From: DAIDKA01 sp036489445 | GTDB taxonomy: Bacteria > Pseudomonadota > Gammaproteobacteria > Steroidobacterales > Steroidobacteraceae | Assembly: GCA_036489445.1 (NCBI GenBank) | Contig: DASXFV010000012.1 | Location: forward strand, 1 to 24,953 | Length of the DNA stretch: 24,953 nt | Direction of reading: 5' to 3' | Shown here: positions 16,449 to 24,206 of the stretch, in pieces | Layout: every line of letters starts with the position of its first letter | Position numbering within the stretch: the stretch's first letter is position 1 | Position numbers and translations under genes: made by a program | Notes under the pieces: generated by a model | Told to the model about the DNA's origin: nothing | Database searches by the model: none | What the model saw: the letters and a program-made list of their open reading frames with translations, nothing else

Positions 16449-17323
16449 TGTCGGATAAATTCATTATTCAGCCGCACTTTCGGCTGCAGGAATGGGTGGC
16501 GGAGGAGAAAGGCTATTTTCGGGACGAAGGTCTCGAATATACCTTCAACGAAGAGGTGCAGAAGACCGCCGGCCAGGTCCACGACAAGGGCGCCAAGGTA
16601 GGGGCTTATCAGTCGCTGGAATCGGGGCGCGCTTCGGATGTCAGCTGCGCCTGCCACTGGACGGTGAATGTGGCGGCCGCCGCCGGTCACGGCAAGCTCT
16701 ATTCGGCCGCCTACTCGGTGACGCCCGCTGCGATCTTCGTGCCGGCGGACTCCCCGGTGCGCGCACCGGAGGACCTCGCCGATGTACCCATTTCGGTGGG
16801 CTATCAGTCCGGCAGTCACTACTCCAGTATCCAGGCCCTCGAGCAGTACATCCCGACGGAGAAGATCAAACTCTCCTTCAATGACGGCATGCTGTTCAAG
16901 CGCCTGGAACTGCTGCTCACGGGGAAGCTCGCGGCTGCCTCGCTGTTCAGCGGGCCGTATTACTTCGCTGAGCAGCTGGGCTTTCGCAAGATCATCGACA
17001 CGACGTTCATGATCGCCACCATGATCCAGGGCACACCGGACCCTGAGGATCTTGCCAAGTACTTCCGTGCCCTGCGGCGCGCGCAACGCGATATCGACCT
17101 GCGTCCGGACCAGTATACCCACTACTACAAACGCGAATTCCCGGTGCATTACCACGCCACCATGGACACCCGCCGCTGGGGGCCGGGCGAGCGAGTGGTG
17201 TTTGAACCCTATACGCAGGAAGCCTTCGACCGCTCACGCGAGTGGATCGCCGAACACGGCATCTTCGCAGGCGACGGCATCGGTGCCCGCACCTACGGTG
17301 AGGCCACCGTCCAGGCCAGCTGA
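16448..17323 (+). CDS. NMT1/THI5-like periplasmic-binding-fold protein without signal peptide
   Basis: This encodes 291 residues from ATG 16448, overlapping the ThDP gene stop by one base (TGATG). The sequence resembles SsuA/THI5/NMT1-type substrate-binding proteins, for example LQEWVAEEKGYFRDEGLEY at residues 13-31 and a PVRAPEDLADVPISVGYQSGSH region at about 103-124. The N-terminus (MSDKFIIQPHFRLQEW) is polar, with no signal peptide or lipobox, and no ABC permease or ATPase is in the window. A cytoplasmic catalytic role is therefore plausible, as in the known leaderless members of this fold DszB, Thi5, MqnA/MqnD and 4,5-dihydroxyphthalate decarboxylase. A C67-A-C69-H70-W segment lies near where the substrate pocket would be. 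Databases may call it an ABC substrate-binding protein; I regard that as unproven here. Confidence 0.8.
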   Translation: MSDKFIIQPHFRLQEWVAEEKGYFRDEGLEYTFNEEVQKTAGQVHDKGAKVGAYQSLESGRASDVSCACHWTVNVAAAAGHGKLYSAAYSVTPAAIFVPADSPVRAPEDLADVPISVGYQSGSHYSSIQALEQYIPTEKIKLSFNDGMLFKRLELLLTGKLAAASLFSGPYYFAEQLGFRKIIDTTFMIATMIQGTPDPEDLAKYFRALRRAQRDIDLRPDQYTHYYKREFPVHYHATMDTRRWGPGERVVFEPYTQEAFDRSREWIAEHGIFAGDGIGARTYGEATVQAS

Positions 17324-17337
17324 TCCCGCCGACCGGG

Positions 17338-17362
17338 CGGCCTGGGGGTCCAACCCAGGCCG
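17338..17362. terminator. Strong hairpin between convergent genes, probable bidirectional terminator
   Basis: A perfect 9-base inverted repeat, CGGCCTGGG (17338-17346) and CCCAGGCCG (17354-17362), encloses a 7-base loop. It sits 14 bases after the SBP-like gene's stop and 13 bases before the stop of the convergent WxxGxW gene. No T-run follows on either strand, so it is not a classic intrinsic terminator, but position and stability fit a transcription stop. Confidence 0.6.
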
Positions 17363-17375
17363 CTTGTGACAGGTC

Positions 17376-17744
17376 TTACCGTTCCCAATGCCCGCGCGCG
17401 AAGTGATAGTGCCGACCGTGCGCGACCCAGGCATCCGGCACCCAGTGGTAGCCGGGGCGTGCCCGCACCCAGTACCCGTCATGCCAGCGATGGTGATGAC
17501 CATCCCAGCGCCAATAGCCCGGGGCCCAGACAAATCCGGGTCGCGGAGGTGGTGCGACCACCACGCGCGCCGCGGGCGGCGCGATATCGATATCAATGCC
17601 CACGGCTGCCTGGGCAGTAGCGGTGTGCAGGCCCGCCAGGGCGCCCAGGGCCACAGCCAGCACGGTGGCGAGGGCAACCTTGCGGACCGGGATGCCAGTG
17701 GGCGGGGATATCACCAGTGCAAGAGAAGGTACGGGCTGAGTCAT
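17376..17744 (-). CDS. Small secreted WxxGxW-repeat (YXWGXW-type) protein
   Basis: This encodes 122 residues from ATG 17742-17744, with a textbook AAGGAG 6 bases upstream that fixes the start. The long n-region is followed by a hydrophobic signal segment (VALATVLAVALGALAGLHTATAQA), with cleavage near residue 46. The mature part is rich in Trp, His, Tyr and Arg and has four degenerate repeats: WAPGYW (73-78), WHDGYW (87-92), WVPDAW (101-106) and FARGHW (115-120). YXWGXW-repeat proteins are common small envelope proteins of Proteobacteria, with no firm function. It is transcribed divergently from the MFS transporter gene, with 66 bases between. Confidence 0.8.
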   Translation of the reverse strand: MTQPVPSLALVISPPTGIPVRKVALATVLAVALGALAGLHTATAQAAVGIDIDIAPPAARVVVAPPPRPGFVWAPGYWRWDGHHHRWHDGYWVRARPGYHWVPDAWVAHGRHYHFARGHWER

Positions 17745-17810
17745 TGCAGTCTCCTTTCACTATGGGCGACGATCTGAAGGGAATAACGCAGGGCCGCCCG
17801 CAAAGTTGAA

Positions 17811-19265
17811 ATGAAAAATCCTTACATTTCGTTAAGGCACGTCGCCTCGGCATCATCCGATAGCCACCTGCCGCAGGCGCCGCGGGCGAACAGCACGGGC
17901 CGCGTGCTCGTTGCCAGCCTCGCCGGCACCACCATCGAATTCTTTGATTTCTATATTTACGCCACGGCGGCGGTGCTGGTCTTTCCCAGACTCTTCTTCC
18001 CGATGTCAGACAAAACGACTGCTGCGCTGCAGTCCCTGGCCACCTTCGCCCTGGCCTTCCTGGCGCGGCCCATTGGCTCGGCCGTCTTCGGCCATTTCGG
18101 CGATCGCATCGGCCGCAAGGCCACCCTGGTCGCGGCACTTCTGACCATGGGCGCCTCCACGGTCGGCATTGGCTTGCTGCCCACCTATGCCGTCATCGGC
18201 GTGTGGGCTCCGGCGTTGTTGGCGGTGCTGCGTTTCGGACAGGGCTTCGGCCTGGGCGGGGAATGGGGCGGCGCGGTACTGCTGGCGACCGAAAGCGCCC
18301 CTCCCGGCAAGGCCGCTCTCTATGGCATGTTCCCGCAACTGGGCGCGCCCATTGGGTTTCTATGCTCCACCGGCGCGTTTCTGGCGCTGGCCGCCGGCCT
18401 GGATGATCAGCAGTTGTTCAGCTGGGGATGGCGGCTGCCCTTCCTCGCCAGCGCGCTGCTGGTGTTCGTCGGCCTGTACGTGCGCCTGACGCTCACCGAG
18501 ACGCCCGCGTTTCGCGCGGTTATCCAGAACCACCAGCGCGTGCGCGTACCGCTGCTGCAACTGCTGTCGCGCCATTCGCTCAGCGTGGTGCTGGGCACCT
18601 TCGCGGCCACCGCCACGTTCGTGATTTTCTATCTGATGACGGTATTCACATTGAGCTGGGGAACGGCCGCGCTGGGATTCACCCGGCCGCGTTTTCTGGT
18701 GCTGCAGATGATCGGCGTCCTGTTCTTTGCCGCCGTGATTCCACTGTCCGCACTGCTGGCGCAGAAACGTGGCACGGTGCGCGTGCTGGTGTTCGCCTCC
18801 GCCGCGATCACCTTGTTCGGACTCACCACCGGACCCTGGTTCGGGTCCGGCAGCACCGCAGGAACGCTGGCCTACCTGTGCCTGGGACTGGCGCTGATGG
18901 GGCTCACCTACGGGCCGCTGGGAACGGCGCTGGCCGAGCTCTTTCCCGCCGAGGTGCGCTACACGGGTGCCTCCCTGACCTTCAATCTCGCCGGCATCGT
19001 GGGCGCATCGCTGGCTCCGTACCTGGCGACGTGGCTGGCGACCCATTACGGATTGGCGTGGGTGGGGTACTACCTGTCGGGGGCAGGCGCGGTGAGCCTG
19101 CTGGCGACGCTGGCCATTCAACGGCGCGCCAGCCCCCCCCGACCCGGTGCAGACGCGCGGGGAGGCCCCAGGGGCCGCAGACGCCGTGCCTTAGGACGTT
19201 GTGATATGGTCGCCCAGCCGAGGAAGGCAATTCGCAGTCCGACGCCATCCCCGTTTGCCACATGA
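17811..19265 (+). CDS. MFS transporter, metabolite:H+ symporter (MHS) type, with doubtful C-terminus
   Basis: As read this is 484 residues from ATG 17811, without a good ribosome site. Twelve hydrophobic segments are expected. Family marks are GTTIEFFDFYIY (39-50), the MFS motif GHFGDRIGRK (94-103), and RFGQGFGLGGEWGGA (141-155), as in MHS transporters of shikimate, citrate, alpha-ketoglutarate or proline/betaine. It should import an organic acid or similar solute by proton symport; the substrate is not predictable. After about residue 440 the sequence turns Arg/Pro-rich and unlike a transporter tail. This change coincides with an eight-C run at 19133-19140. With seven Cs the frame ends at TAG 19192-19194 after a short acidic tail. 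As given, it overlaps the ggt start by ATGA. Confidence 0.85.
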   Translation: MKNPYISLRHVASASSDSHLPQAPRANSTGRVLVASLAGTTIEFFDFYIYATAAVLVFPRLFFPMSDKTTAALQSLATFALAFLARPIGSAVFGHFGDRIGRKATLVAALLTMGASTVGIGLLPTYAVIGVWAPALLAVLRFGQGFGLGGEWGGAVLLATESAPPGKAALYGMFPQLGAPIGFLCSTGAFLALAAGLDDQQLFSWGWRLPFLASALLVFVGLYVRLTLTETPAFRAVIQNHQRVRVPLLQLLSRHSLSVVLGTFAATATFVIFYLMTVFTLSWGTAALGFTRPRFLVLQMIGVLFFAAVIPLSALLAQKRGTVRVLVFASAAITLFGLTTGPWFGSGSTAGTLAYLCLGLALMGLTYGPLGTALAELFPAEVRYTGASLTFNLAGIVGASLAPYLATWLATHYGLAWVGYYLSGAGAVSLLATLAIQRRASPPRPGADARGGPRGRRRRALGRCDMVAQPRKAIRSPTPSPFAT

Positions 19266-21073
19266 CTGATACGCCCTTGGTTGCAAAGACTGCGCGCCTG
19301 TTGCTCCCCGCCCTGCTCGCCACCGGCGCCTGCGCCGGGCTGCTGCATGCGGAACCGACCGCGGCCGCGGCAAAACCCGCGCTGGAAGCCGCTCACGGCA
19401 TGGTGGTCTCCGCGCAGCATCTGGCCTCCGATGTCGGTGTCGAGATCCTCAAGGAAGGCGGCAATGCCATCGATGCCGCCGTCGCGGTGGGCTATGCCGA
19501 AGCGGTGACCAATCCCTGCTGCGGAAACATCGGCGGCGGCGGTTTCATGGTGCTTCACCTGGCCAAGTCCGGACGCAACGTCTTCCTGAATTTCCGCGAA
19601 ACCGCCCCCGGCGCCGCCACCGCCAATATGTACCTGGGGCCGGACGGCAATCCGGTGCGCGGCGCCAGCATCAATGGCTATCGCGCGGTTGCCGTACCCG
19701 GAACCGTTCTGGGGCTGGAAACGGCCCTCGCCCGCTACGGCAGCCTGCCCCGCGCCCGCGTCATGGCACCGGCCATCAGGCTGGCTCGCGAGGGTTTCAT
19801 CCTGACGCGCGGCGATACCGATATTCTGGATGCCGGTGCGCGGCGCTTTCGTAGTGATCCTGAGGCGGCGCGGGTGTTTCTGCACCCGGACGGCTCAACC
19901 TACCAACCGGGCGAACGCCTGGTACAACCGGAGCTGGCGCGCACCCTGGAGGCCATCGCCCGCCACGGCGCCGATGCGTTCTACAAGACCGGTGCCGGAG
20001 CCACCAATGCCAAACGCCTGGCGCAGGCCATGCATGATCATGGCGGCATCATCACCACCCAGGATCTCGCAGCGTACACGGTCACGGAAGGCGATCCGGT
20101 GTATTGCAACTACCGGGGGTTTGAGATCGCCTCCGCGCCGCCGCCCTCTTCCGGCGGGACCACGATGTGCGAAATCCTGCAGATTCTGCAAGGCTACGAT
20201 CTGAAGGCCATGGGCTTTCACTCCGCCCAAGCCGTGCACGTGATGACCGAAGCCATGCGCCACGCTTATGTGGACCGCAATTCACTGCTGGGAGACCCGG
20301 TGTTTGTGCGCAACCCGGTGGAGAAGCTGCTGACACCGGAGTATGCGGCGCTCATTCGTGCGCAGATCGATCCGGTGCGCGCCGGCTCCTCAGCACTGAT
20401 CAAACCTGGAACGCCGCCGCACGAGAAAGCGGAGACGACGCATTACTCCGTCGCGGACGCCGCCGGCAATGCTGCGTCCGTGACCTACACCATCAACGGC
20501 TTTTTCGGCGCCGGCGTCATGGCACCGGGCACCGGCTACATGCTGAATGACGAGATGGACGATTTCACGGTCAAGCCTGGAGTCCCCACTCTCTCCGGAC
20601 TGGTGCAAGGGCCCGCCAATGCCATTGCCCCGGGCAAGCGGCCGCTGTCCTCCATGGCACCGACCCTGGTGCTGAAGAATGGCCGGGTGGTGATGGTCGT
20701 GGGCAGTCCGGGCGGCTCGCGCATCATCACCATTACTCTTGAAGTACTCATCAATCTCATCGACTATGGCATGGAGCCGCAGGAGGCCGTGAACGCCCCC
20801 CGCTTCCACCATCAGTGGCTGCCGGACGTGATCGTTGCCGAGCCCTATGCCCTGTCCGCCGACACCGTGCAGGCTCTGCAGGCCCGGGGCTATAGCATCG
20901 TTGAACAATCACCCTGGGGCGCCGCCGAACTCATCGTGATCCCGCAGGTCAGTACCAGCCCTGATCGCCCGTCCTCCGGCTTCGATGCGGCGCTCGGCGG
21001 CCGCATGCGGGTCGGAATGATGTACGGCGCGAGCGATGACCGGCGCGCGGCCGGATCGGCGGCCGGTTACTGA
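19262..21073 (+). CDS. ggt: Gamma-glutamyltransferase / glutathione hydrolase precursor
   Basis: This encodes 603 residues from ATG 19262 with a signal peptide (LLLPALLATGACAGLLHA), so it is periplasmic. It cleaves the gamma-glutamyl bond of glutathione and related compounds, or transfers the glutamyl group to amino acids or water. The precursor should self-cleave before T392 in TTHYSVADAAGN, the match to the catalytic Thr391 of the E. coli enzyme, giving large and small subunits. Other conserved sites are NIGGGGFMVLH, FRETAP, LNDEMDDF, PLSSMAPT and GSPGGSRIITI. Length is typical of the family. No ribosome site is visible, and the start overlaps the upstream transporter frame by ATGA. Either it is coupled to that gene or, if the upstream frame really ends at 19194, it has its own 67-base leader. 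Confidence 0.95.
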   Translation: MTDTPLVAKTARLLLPALLATGACAGLLHAEPTAAAAKPALEAAHGMVVSAQHLASDVGVEILKEGGNAIDAAVAVGYAEAVTNPCCGNIGGGGFMVLHLAKSGRNVFLNFRETAPGAATANMYLGPDGNPVRGASINGYRAVAVPGTVLGLETALARYGSLPRARVMAPAIRLAREGFILTRGDTDILDAGARRFRSDPEAARVFLHPDGSTYQPGERLVQPELARTLEAIARHGADAFYKTGAGATNAKRLAQAMHDHGGIITTQDLAAYTVTEGDPVYCNYRGFEIASAPPPSSGGTTMCEILQILQGYDLKAMGFHSAQAVHVMTEAMRHAYVDRNSLLGDPVFVRNPVEKLLTPEYAALIRAQIDPVRAGSSALIKPGTPPHEKAETTHYSVADAAGNAASVTYTINGFFGAGVMAPGTGYMLNDEMDDFTVKPGVPTLSGLVQGPANAIAPGKRPLSSMAPTLVLKNGRVVMVVGSPGGSRIITITLEVLINLIDYGMEPQEAVNAPRFHHQWLPDVIVAEPYALSADTVQALQARGYSIVEQSPWGAAELIVIPQVSTSPDRPSSGFDAALGGRMRVGMMYGASDDRRAAGSAAGY

Positions 21074-21085
21074 GTTCCGCCTCAG
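21070..21085. terminator. Possible hairpin over the convergent ggt / regulator stop codons
   Basis: CTGAG (21070-21074) and CTCAG (21081-21085) can pair around a 6-base loop, and flanking CCGG copies could extend the stem across a small internal loop. Both stop codons lie inside it. The stem is short and has no T-run, so the call is weak; it is the only candidate terminator between these two converging genes. Confidence 0.3.
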
Positions 21086-21456
21086 GCCGGAACCTGGGCG
21101 GATTGCCCTGCGGTGTCGGACTTCTCCCCCGCCACCACATCACTGATCACCTGTTCCAGCACGGCCAGATACTCCAGGTAGCGTTTTCGCCCATTGGCGG
21201 TGATCCGGCAAAAGGTATGCGGGCGATTGTTGTCGATGTCCTTGGTGATCTCGATCAGCTTTGCGGTCCGCAGCACCTGCAGATGGCGGCTGAGATTGCC
21301 ATCGGTGAGCGCACACATGACCTTCAGATCCGCGAATGCCAGACCTTTGGGGTGAGTCACCAATGAGGTGAGCACGCTCAGGCGTGCCCGCTCATGAATG
21401 ACACTGTCCAGCGCATGGTAGGCGAAACCTGCCCGCGGCTGCTTCTTGCTACGCAT
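21082..21456 (-). CDS. Winged-helix transcriptional regulator (HTH_34 / MarR-like)
   Basis: This encodes 124 residues from ATG 21454-21456. This ATG lies inside the last codons of the upstream membrane-protein gene (8-base overlap, ATGCGTAG), typical of coupled translation. Residues about 15-105 form a winged helix: SVIHERARLSVLTSLV, then helix-turn-helix ADLKVMCALTDGNLSRHLQVLRTAKLIEI, a wing with DNNRPHTFCRIT, and a terminal dimerisation-type helix. There is no effector domain. It probably binds DNA as a dimer and controls its own operon, including the membrane protein. Small regulators of this type often pair with a multi-pass membrane protein of unknown role, as here. Confidence 0.85.
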   Translation of the reverse strand: MRSKKQPRAGFAYHALDSVIHERARLSVLTSLVTHPKGLAFADLKVMCALTDGNLSRHLQVLRTAKLIEITKDIDNNRPHTFCRITANGRKRYLEYLAVLEQVISDVVAGEKSDTAGQSAQVPA

Positions 21457-22066
21457 CTTCGTCCGCCTCCCGGTAGCCGAATCGCAGCACTGCGGCAATC
21501 AGCAGTTGTCCGATTCCAAATGGGAATCCCATTTCCCAGGGTGACCATGCACGCGCTCCGGTGCCCGTGCCCAGACATAGCGCACCCGTGGCCAGGAACC
21601 ACACGCCCACCGCGAGCATCTGGCGTGGCATGAACCGGCAGGATGCAAAAATCCCCAAGCCGTAGAAAATCTGCCACAGCCCGGGGAGCATCCACAGGTC
21701 CCGCGGCGCGCTGCGCAGCAGCACCAGCGTCACGAGTACCCCGGCCAGGATGGCCGGCAGGAACGACTCCCCCGCGGTGAAGATCATCTGTTTCGCCAGG
21801 CCGGAGTGCACCCGCCGCGTCCGGGCGATCGTCTGATAGCCGCTGACCAGTAATGCTACGGCGGCGGTCGCAATCCACAGCGCCAGATAGCCTGCGACGT
21901 CGCGGGTCGGAGTCTTGAACGCCAGCGCCTGGAATACTGCCGCCGCGGCAGCCAGCAGGCCCGTGGCCGCCACCGTTTCGGCGCCATAACCGCGAAACTC
22001 CGTCCCACGGGCTACCTGCCCGCGGATCGCGTGAATCTGGGCGAGGGCTTCGTAGAGATCAGCCAC
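21449..22066 (-). CDS. Six-helix integral membrane protein of unknown function
   Basis: This encodes 205 residues from GTG 22064-22066; no strong ribosome site is visible. After a soluble N-terminal helix (ADLYEALAQIHAIRGQVARG), hydrophobic segments lie at about 32-50, 58-77, 101-117, 126-142, 149-167 and 180-196, with short polar loops. There is no transport or enzyme motif that I recognise. Its last codons overlap the winged-helix regulator gene. The pair probably responds to a membrane or envelope signal, with the membrane protein either sensing or being the regulated output; that is inference from the overlap only. Confidence 0.75.
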   Translation of the reverse strand: MADLYEALAQIHAIRGQVARGTEFRGYGAETVAATGLLAAAAAVFQALAFKTPTRDVAGYLALWIATAAVALLVSGYQTIARTRRVHSGLAKQMIFTAGESFLPAILAGVLVTLVLLRSAPRDLWMLPGLWQIFYGLGIFASCRFMPRQMLAVGVWFLATGALCLGTGTGARAWSPWEMGFPFGIGQLLIAAVLRFGYREADEDA

Positions 22067-22100
22067 AATGAATCAGGGTCCGAAGGCTAGTGACCACACT

Positions 22101-22481
22101 TTAGCGCCAATGCCCGGCGACCTCCACCACCAACGCAATGGCGACCCCGATGGTACCCAGGGCCGCACACAGAACGGCCGCTGCGGCGCAATCCTTCACG
22201 ATGCGGATCTGCGGATGCAGCTCAGGATGGAGGTGGTCCGCCAGATGCTCGACGGCGGTGTTGAAGAGTTCTGCAGCGAGTACCGCGGCCGCACAGATAC
22301 TCACCAATGCCCACCACACCGCCGGTGGGCGCAAGTAGACCAGTGCTGCCAAGACCAGCAGCAGCACTCCCAGCTGCGTCTGCACACTGCGTTCGCCACG
22401 CAGGGCATGGGAGAAGCCGCCCAGGGCAAAGCCCACGCGTCGCAGAAATGACAGGTTTTTATGCGGTTTGATCATATGCAA
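22101..22481 (-). CDS. dgkA: Diacylglycerol kinase (DgkA) family membrane protein
   Basis: This encodes 126 residues from ATG 22479-22481; an ATG two codons later is also possible, and neither has a clear ribosome site. The family signature is visible: an N-terminal amphipathic region with E30, then three membrane helices (about 36-51, 54-71, 98-120). The catalytic block is AELFNTAVEHLAD (70-82), with E71, N74 and E78, and then HPQIRIVKDCAAAAVL (K96, D97). DgkA phosphorylates diacylglycerol to phosphatidic acid for lipid recycling; some homologues act on undecaprenol. Length and topology are normal. It lies between the GFA gene (27-base gap) and the membrane-protein gene (34-base gap), all on the same strand. 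Confidence 0.88.
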   Translation of the reverse strand: MHMIKPHKNLSFLRRVGFALGGFSHALRGERSVQTQLGVLLLVLAALVYLRPPAVWWALVSICAAAVLAAELFNTAVEHLADHLHPELHPQIRIVKDCAAAAVLCAALGTIGVAIALVVEVAGHWR

Positions 22482-22508
22482 ATTCGCATCGGCGCATATT
22501 AGGCGCTT

Positions 22509-22904
22509 TCACTCAGCCTCGGCCAGCTTCGGGCCATGACCGCCGGGATATTGCGCCTCCCACTCCCGGCCATTGAACGGTCGGATCACAAGTTCCGATA
22601 CCGTGCCGATATCCAGGCACCGGGCGTTGACACTGAAGCCATCAGGGTGAGAGCGCGGGACATAAAACGACTTGATTCCGCAAATGCCGCAGAACAGATG
22701 CCGGGCCGTTCCCGTATTGAATTGATAAGTGCTCAGGCAATCCCCGCCCGAGAGCAATCGGAAACGGGATTTCGGCACGGTCAGATGCAGGTATCCGGAC
22801 TTCGTGCAGATTGAGCAGTTACAGTCTGAGACCTCGATACGCGCGGGTGCGATGACCTCAAAGCGAACCCGCCCGCAATGGCAACCACCCGTGTGAGTAA
22901 TCAA
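22509..22904 (-). CDS. GFA (CENP-V/glutathione-dependent formaldehyde-activating) family zinc protein
   Basis: This encodes 131 residues from TTG 22902-22904, supported by AGGAG about 7 bases upstream. All the zinc-ligand cysteines of the family are present: CHC (C8, C10), CNCSIC (C28, C30, C33) and CGIC (C72, C75). The fold binds two zincs, one structural and one more labile. The founding member condenses formaldehyde with glutathione, but most members have unknown substrates, and this one is best called GFA domain protein. It is cytoplasmic (no signal peptide). Its start is 13 bases from the stop of the lipoprotein gene, so it probably shares that transcript, although the two have no obvious functional link. 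Confidence 0.88.
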   Translation of the reverse strand: MITHTGGCHCGRVRFEVIAPARIEVSDCNCSICTKSGYLHLTVPKSRFRLLSGGDCLSTYQFNTGTARHLFCGICGIKSFYVPRSHPDGFSVNARCLDIGTVSELVIRPFNGREWEAQYPGGHGPKLAEAE

Positions 22905-22917
22905 TGGGTTCTCCTGC

Positions 22918-24180
22918 TCAGTCGGCTATATCCGAATTGATCACGGTGATCTGCGTACTCGCCTCGTTTGAGATCTGCGGGTAGGTGGGATACCAGGACC
23001 CGCCGGTATTGCCGGTAATGGTCGAATCAGTGATGGCGATGCTACCCGTGAGATCGTCCGACACGAAAAATATCGCGGAGCCGAAGGCATTCACCTGATT
23101 GTAGCTCAGCTGCGAACCATCGATTGTCAGCACCATCGTGTCGCCATCATTGTAGATGGCTCCGCCGCTGCCGCCGCCGGGCGTACCGCTGGCCGCAGGG
23201 TTACCACCGTTGCCGACGGCCTGGTTGTAGGTCAGCAGGCTGTTGATGAGGGTCCAGGATACCCCGATGCTACCGAGGGCCCCGCCGTTGGAGCAGATAT
23301 TGCTCAAAGTCGACTCCCCGCCGAACGTGGAGTGCACCACATAGACGGGCAGCCCTTGGTATTGATTGGTTGAGTATATTGCGCCGCCTGCAGTGTCGGG
23401 TCCGGTGCTGGCACAGGTATTGTTAAAGAACCGCGAATTGACCACCTTGATGCGACCGCCCCCCGCGTAAATGGCGCCGCCCTCCGGGATGGTCTCGGTG
23501 CTGGCATTGCCGTCGGTGAACGTCAGGTTCTGTACCGTGAGCTGCGGGAACTCCTGGTCCTGGCACGCGGAGGTGGTCCAGACCAGATTCTCATCACAGG
23601 TATTCATGTACAGGATGCGCCGCTGCCCCATGCCGCTCAACGTGACCAGGCCACCGCCGTCAATGACCGTCGTAGGTGCGGCGTTGTTGAAGATCTGAGC
23701 CGTTGCAGTCATCTGGATGGTGACGGGCGCGGAGCCGCAGTTGAAGGTGATGACCCCGCCCGCGGCCACAGCCGTTACCACCGCATCACTCGTGCAGCTT
23801 GCCGGCGTGCCGCTACCTATCACGTGGTCGGATTTTGAAGTGTCTTCCAGGCCGGCGCCCGCCGGGACCACATCAGTACCTTCGGACCCGGCCGCTGGCA
23901 GGGTATCCGCGAAGGTCACGAAGCCAGTCGAACTGCTGCTAGAGCCGGTGCTGGTGCTGGTACTGGTACTGGTACTGGTGCTGGTGCTGGTGCCGGTGCC
24001 GGTGCTGGCAGTGCTCGTGCCGCTGCTGCTCGTGTCGCCGGTAGTTGTGCTGCCAGTGCTGGCGGTCGTGCCGCTGGTACCCGTGCCACCAGTGCTATCC
24101 GAACTCGCGCTGCTGCCACCACCGCCGCAGCCCGATAGCGCAATGGATACCAACAACGAGACCACAGTCGCCTTTCTCAT
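22918..24180 (-). CDS. Lipoprotein with Ser/Thr-rich linker and beta-helix-like repeats
   Basis: This encodes 420 residues. I chose ATG 24178-24180 because GGAGGG lies 7 bases upstream and a lipoprotein signal follows directly (LLVSIALSGC, lipobox Cys18). Residues about 19-88 are Gly/Ser/Thr only in large part, with an uninterrupted Ser-Thr dipeptide run from a 6-base DNA repeat. The remainder resembles a right-handed parallel beta-helix, with spaced blocks ending GGAIY (near residues 234, 266 and 341) and alternating NS, TIT and N-rich turns as in polymorphic outer-membrane or choice-of-anchor proteins. It has several cysteines. It is probably anchored in the outer membrane with the helix displayed on a flexible stalk. 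No enzyme residues are recognised; binding or adhesion is a guess. Confidence 0.8.
   Translation of the reverse strand: MRKATVVSLLVSIALSGCGGGGSSASSDSTGGTGTSGTTASTGSTTTGDTSSSGTSTASTGTGTSTSTSTSTSTSTSTGSSSSSTGFVTFADTLPAAGSEGTDVVPAGAGLEDTSKSDHVIGSGTPASCTSDAVVTAVAAGGVITFNCGSAPVTIQMTATAQIFNNAAPTTVIDGGGLVTLSGMGQRRILYMNTCDENLVWTTSACQDQEFPQLTVQNLTFTDGNASTETIPEGGAIYAGGGRIKVVNSRFFNNTCASTGPDTAGGAIYSTNQYQGLPVYVVHSTFGGESTLSNICSNGGALGSIGVSWTLINSLLTYNQAVGNGGNPAASGTPGGGSGGAIYNDGDTMVLTIDGSQLSYNQVNAFGSAIFFVSDDLTGSIAITDSTITGNTGGSWYPTYPQISNEASTQITVINSDIAD
23945..24004. repeat. Hexanucleotide tandem repeat (10 units)
   Basis: Ten consecutive 6-base units of the form C(T/C)GGT(A/G) lie inside the lipoprotein gene; units 2-8 are CTGGTG or CTGGTA. 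On the coding strand they specify Ser-Thr (seven units) flanked by Gly-Thr. Because the unit is two codons, gain or loss of units changes linker length without shifting frame. Confidence 0.9.
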
Positions 24181-24206
24181 CCCTTCTCCCTCCGGACATT
24201 GACGGC

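Noticed and set aside
16448..17323. Plain annotation as an ABC transporter substrate-binding protein
   Set aside because: No signal peptide, no lipobox and no transporter genes nearby; only the fold supports it.
22482..22508. A dgkA promoter with TAATAT
   Set aside because: A -10-like word exists, but no -35 is visible and the gene lies in a tight same-strand run, so an internal promoter is not supported.
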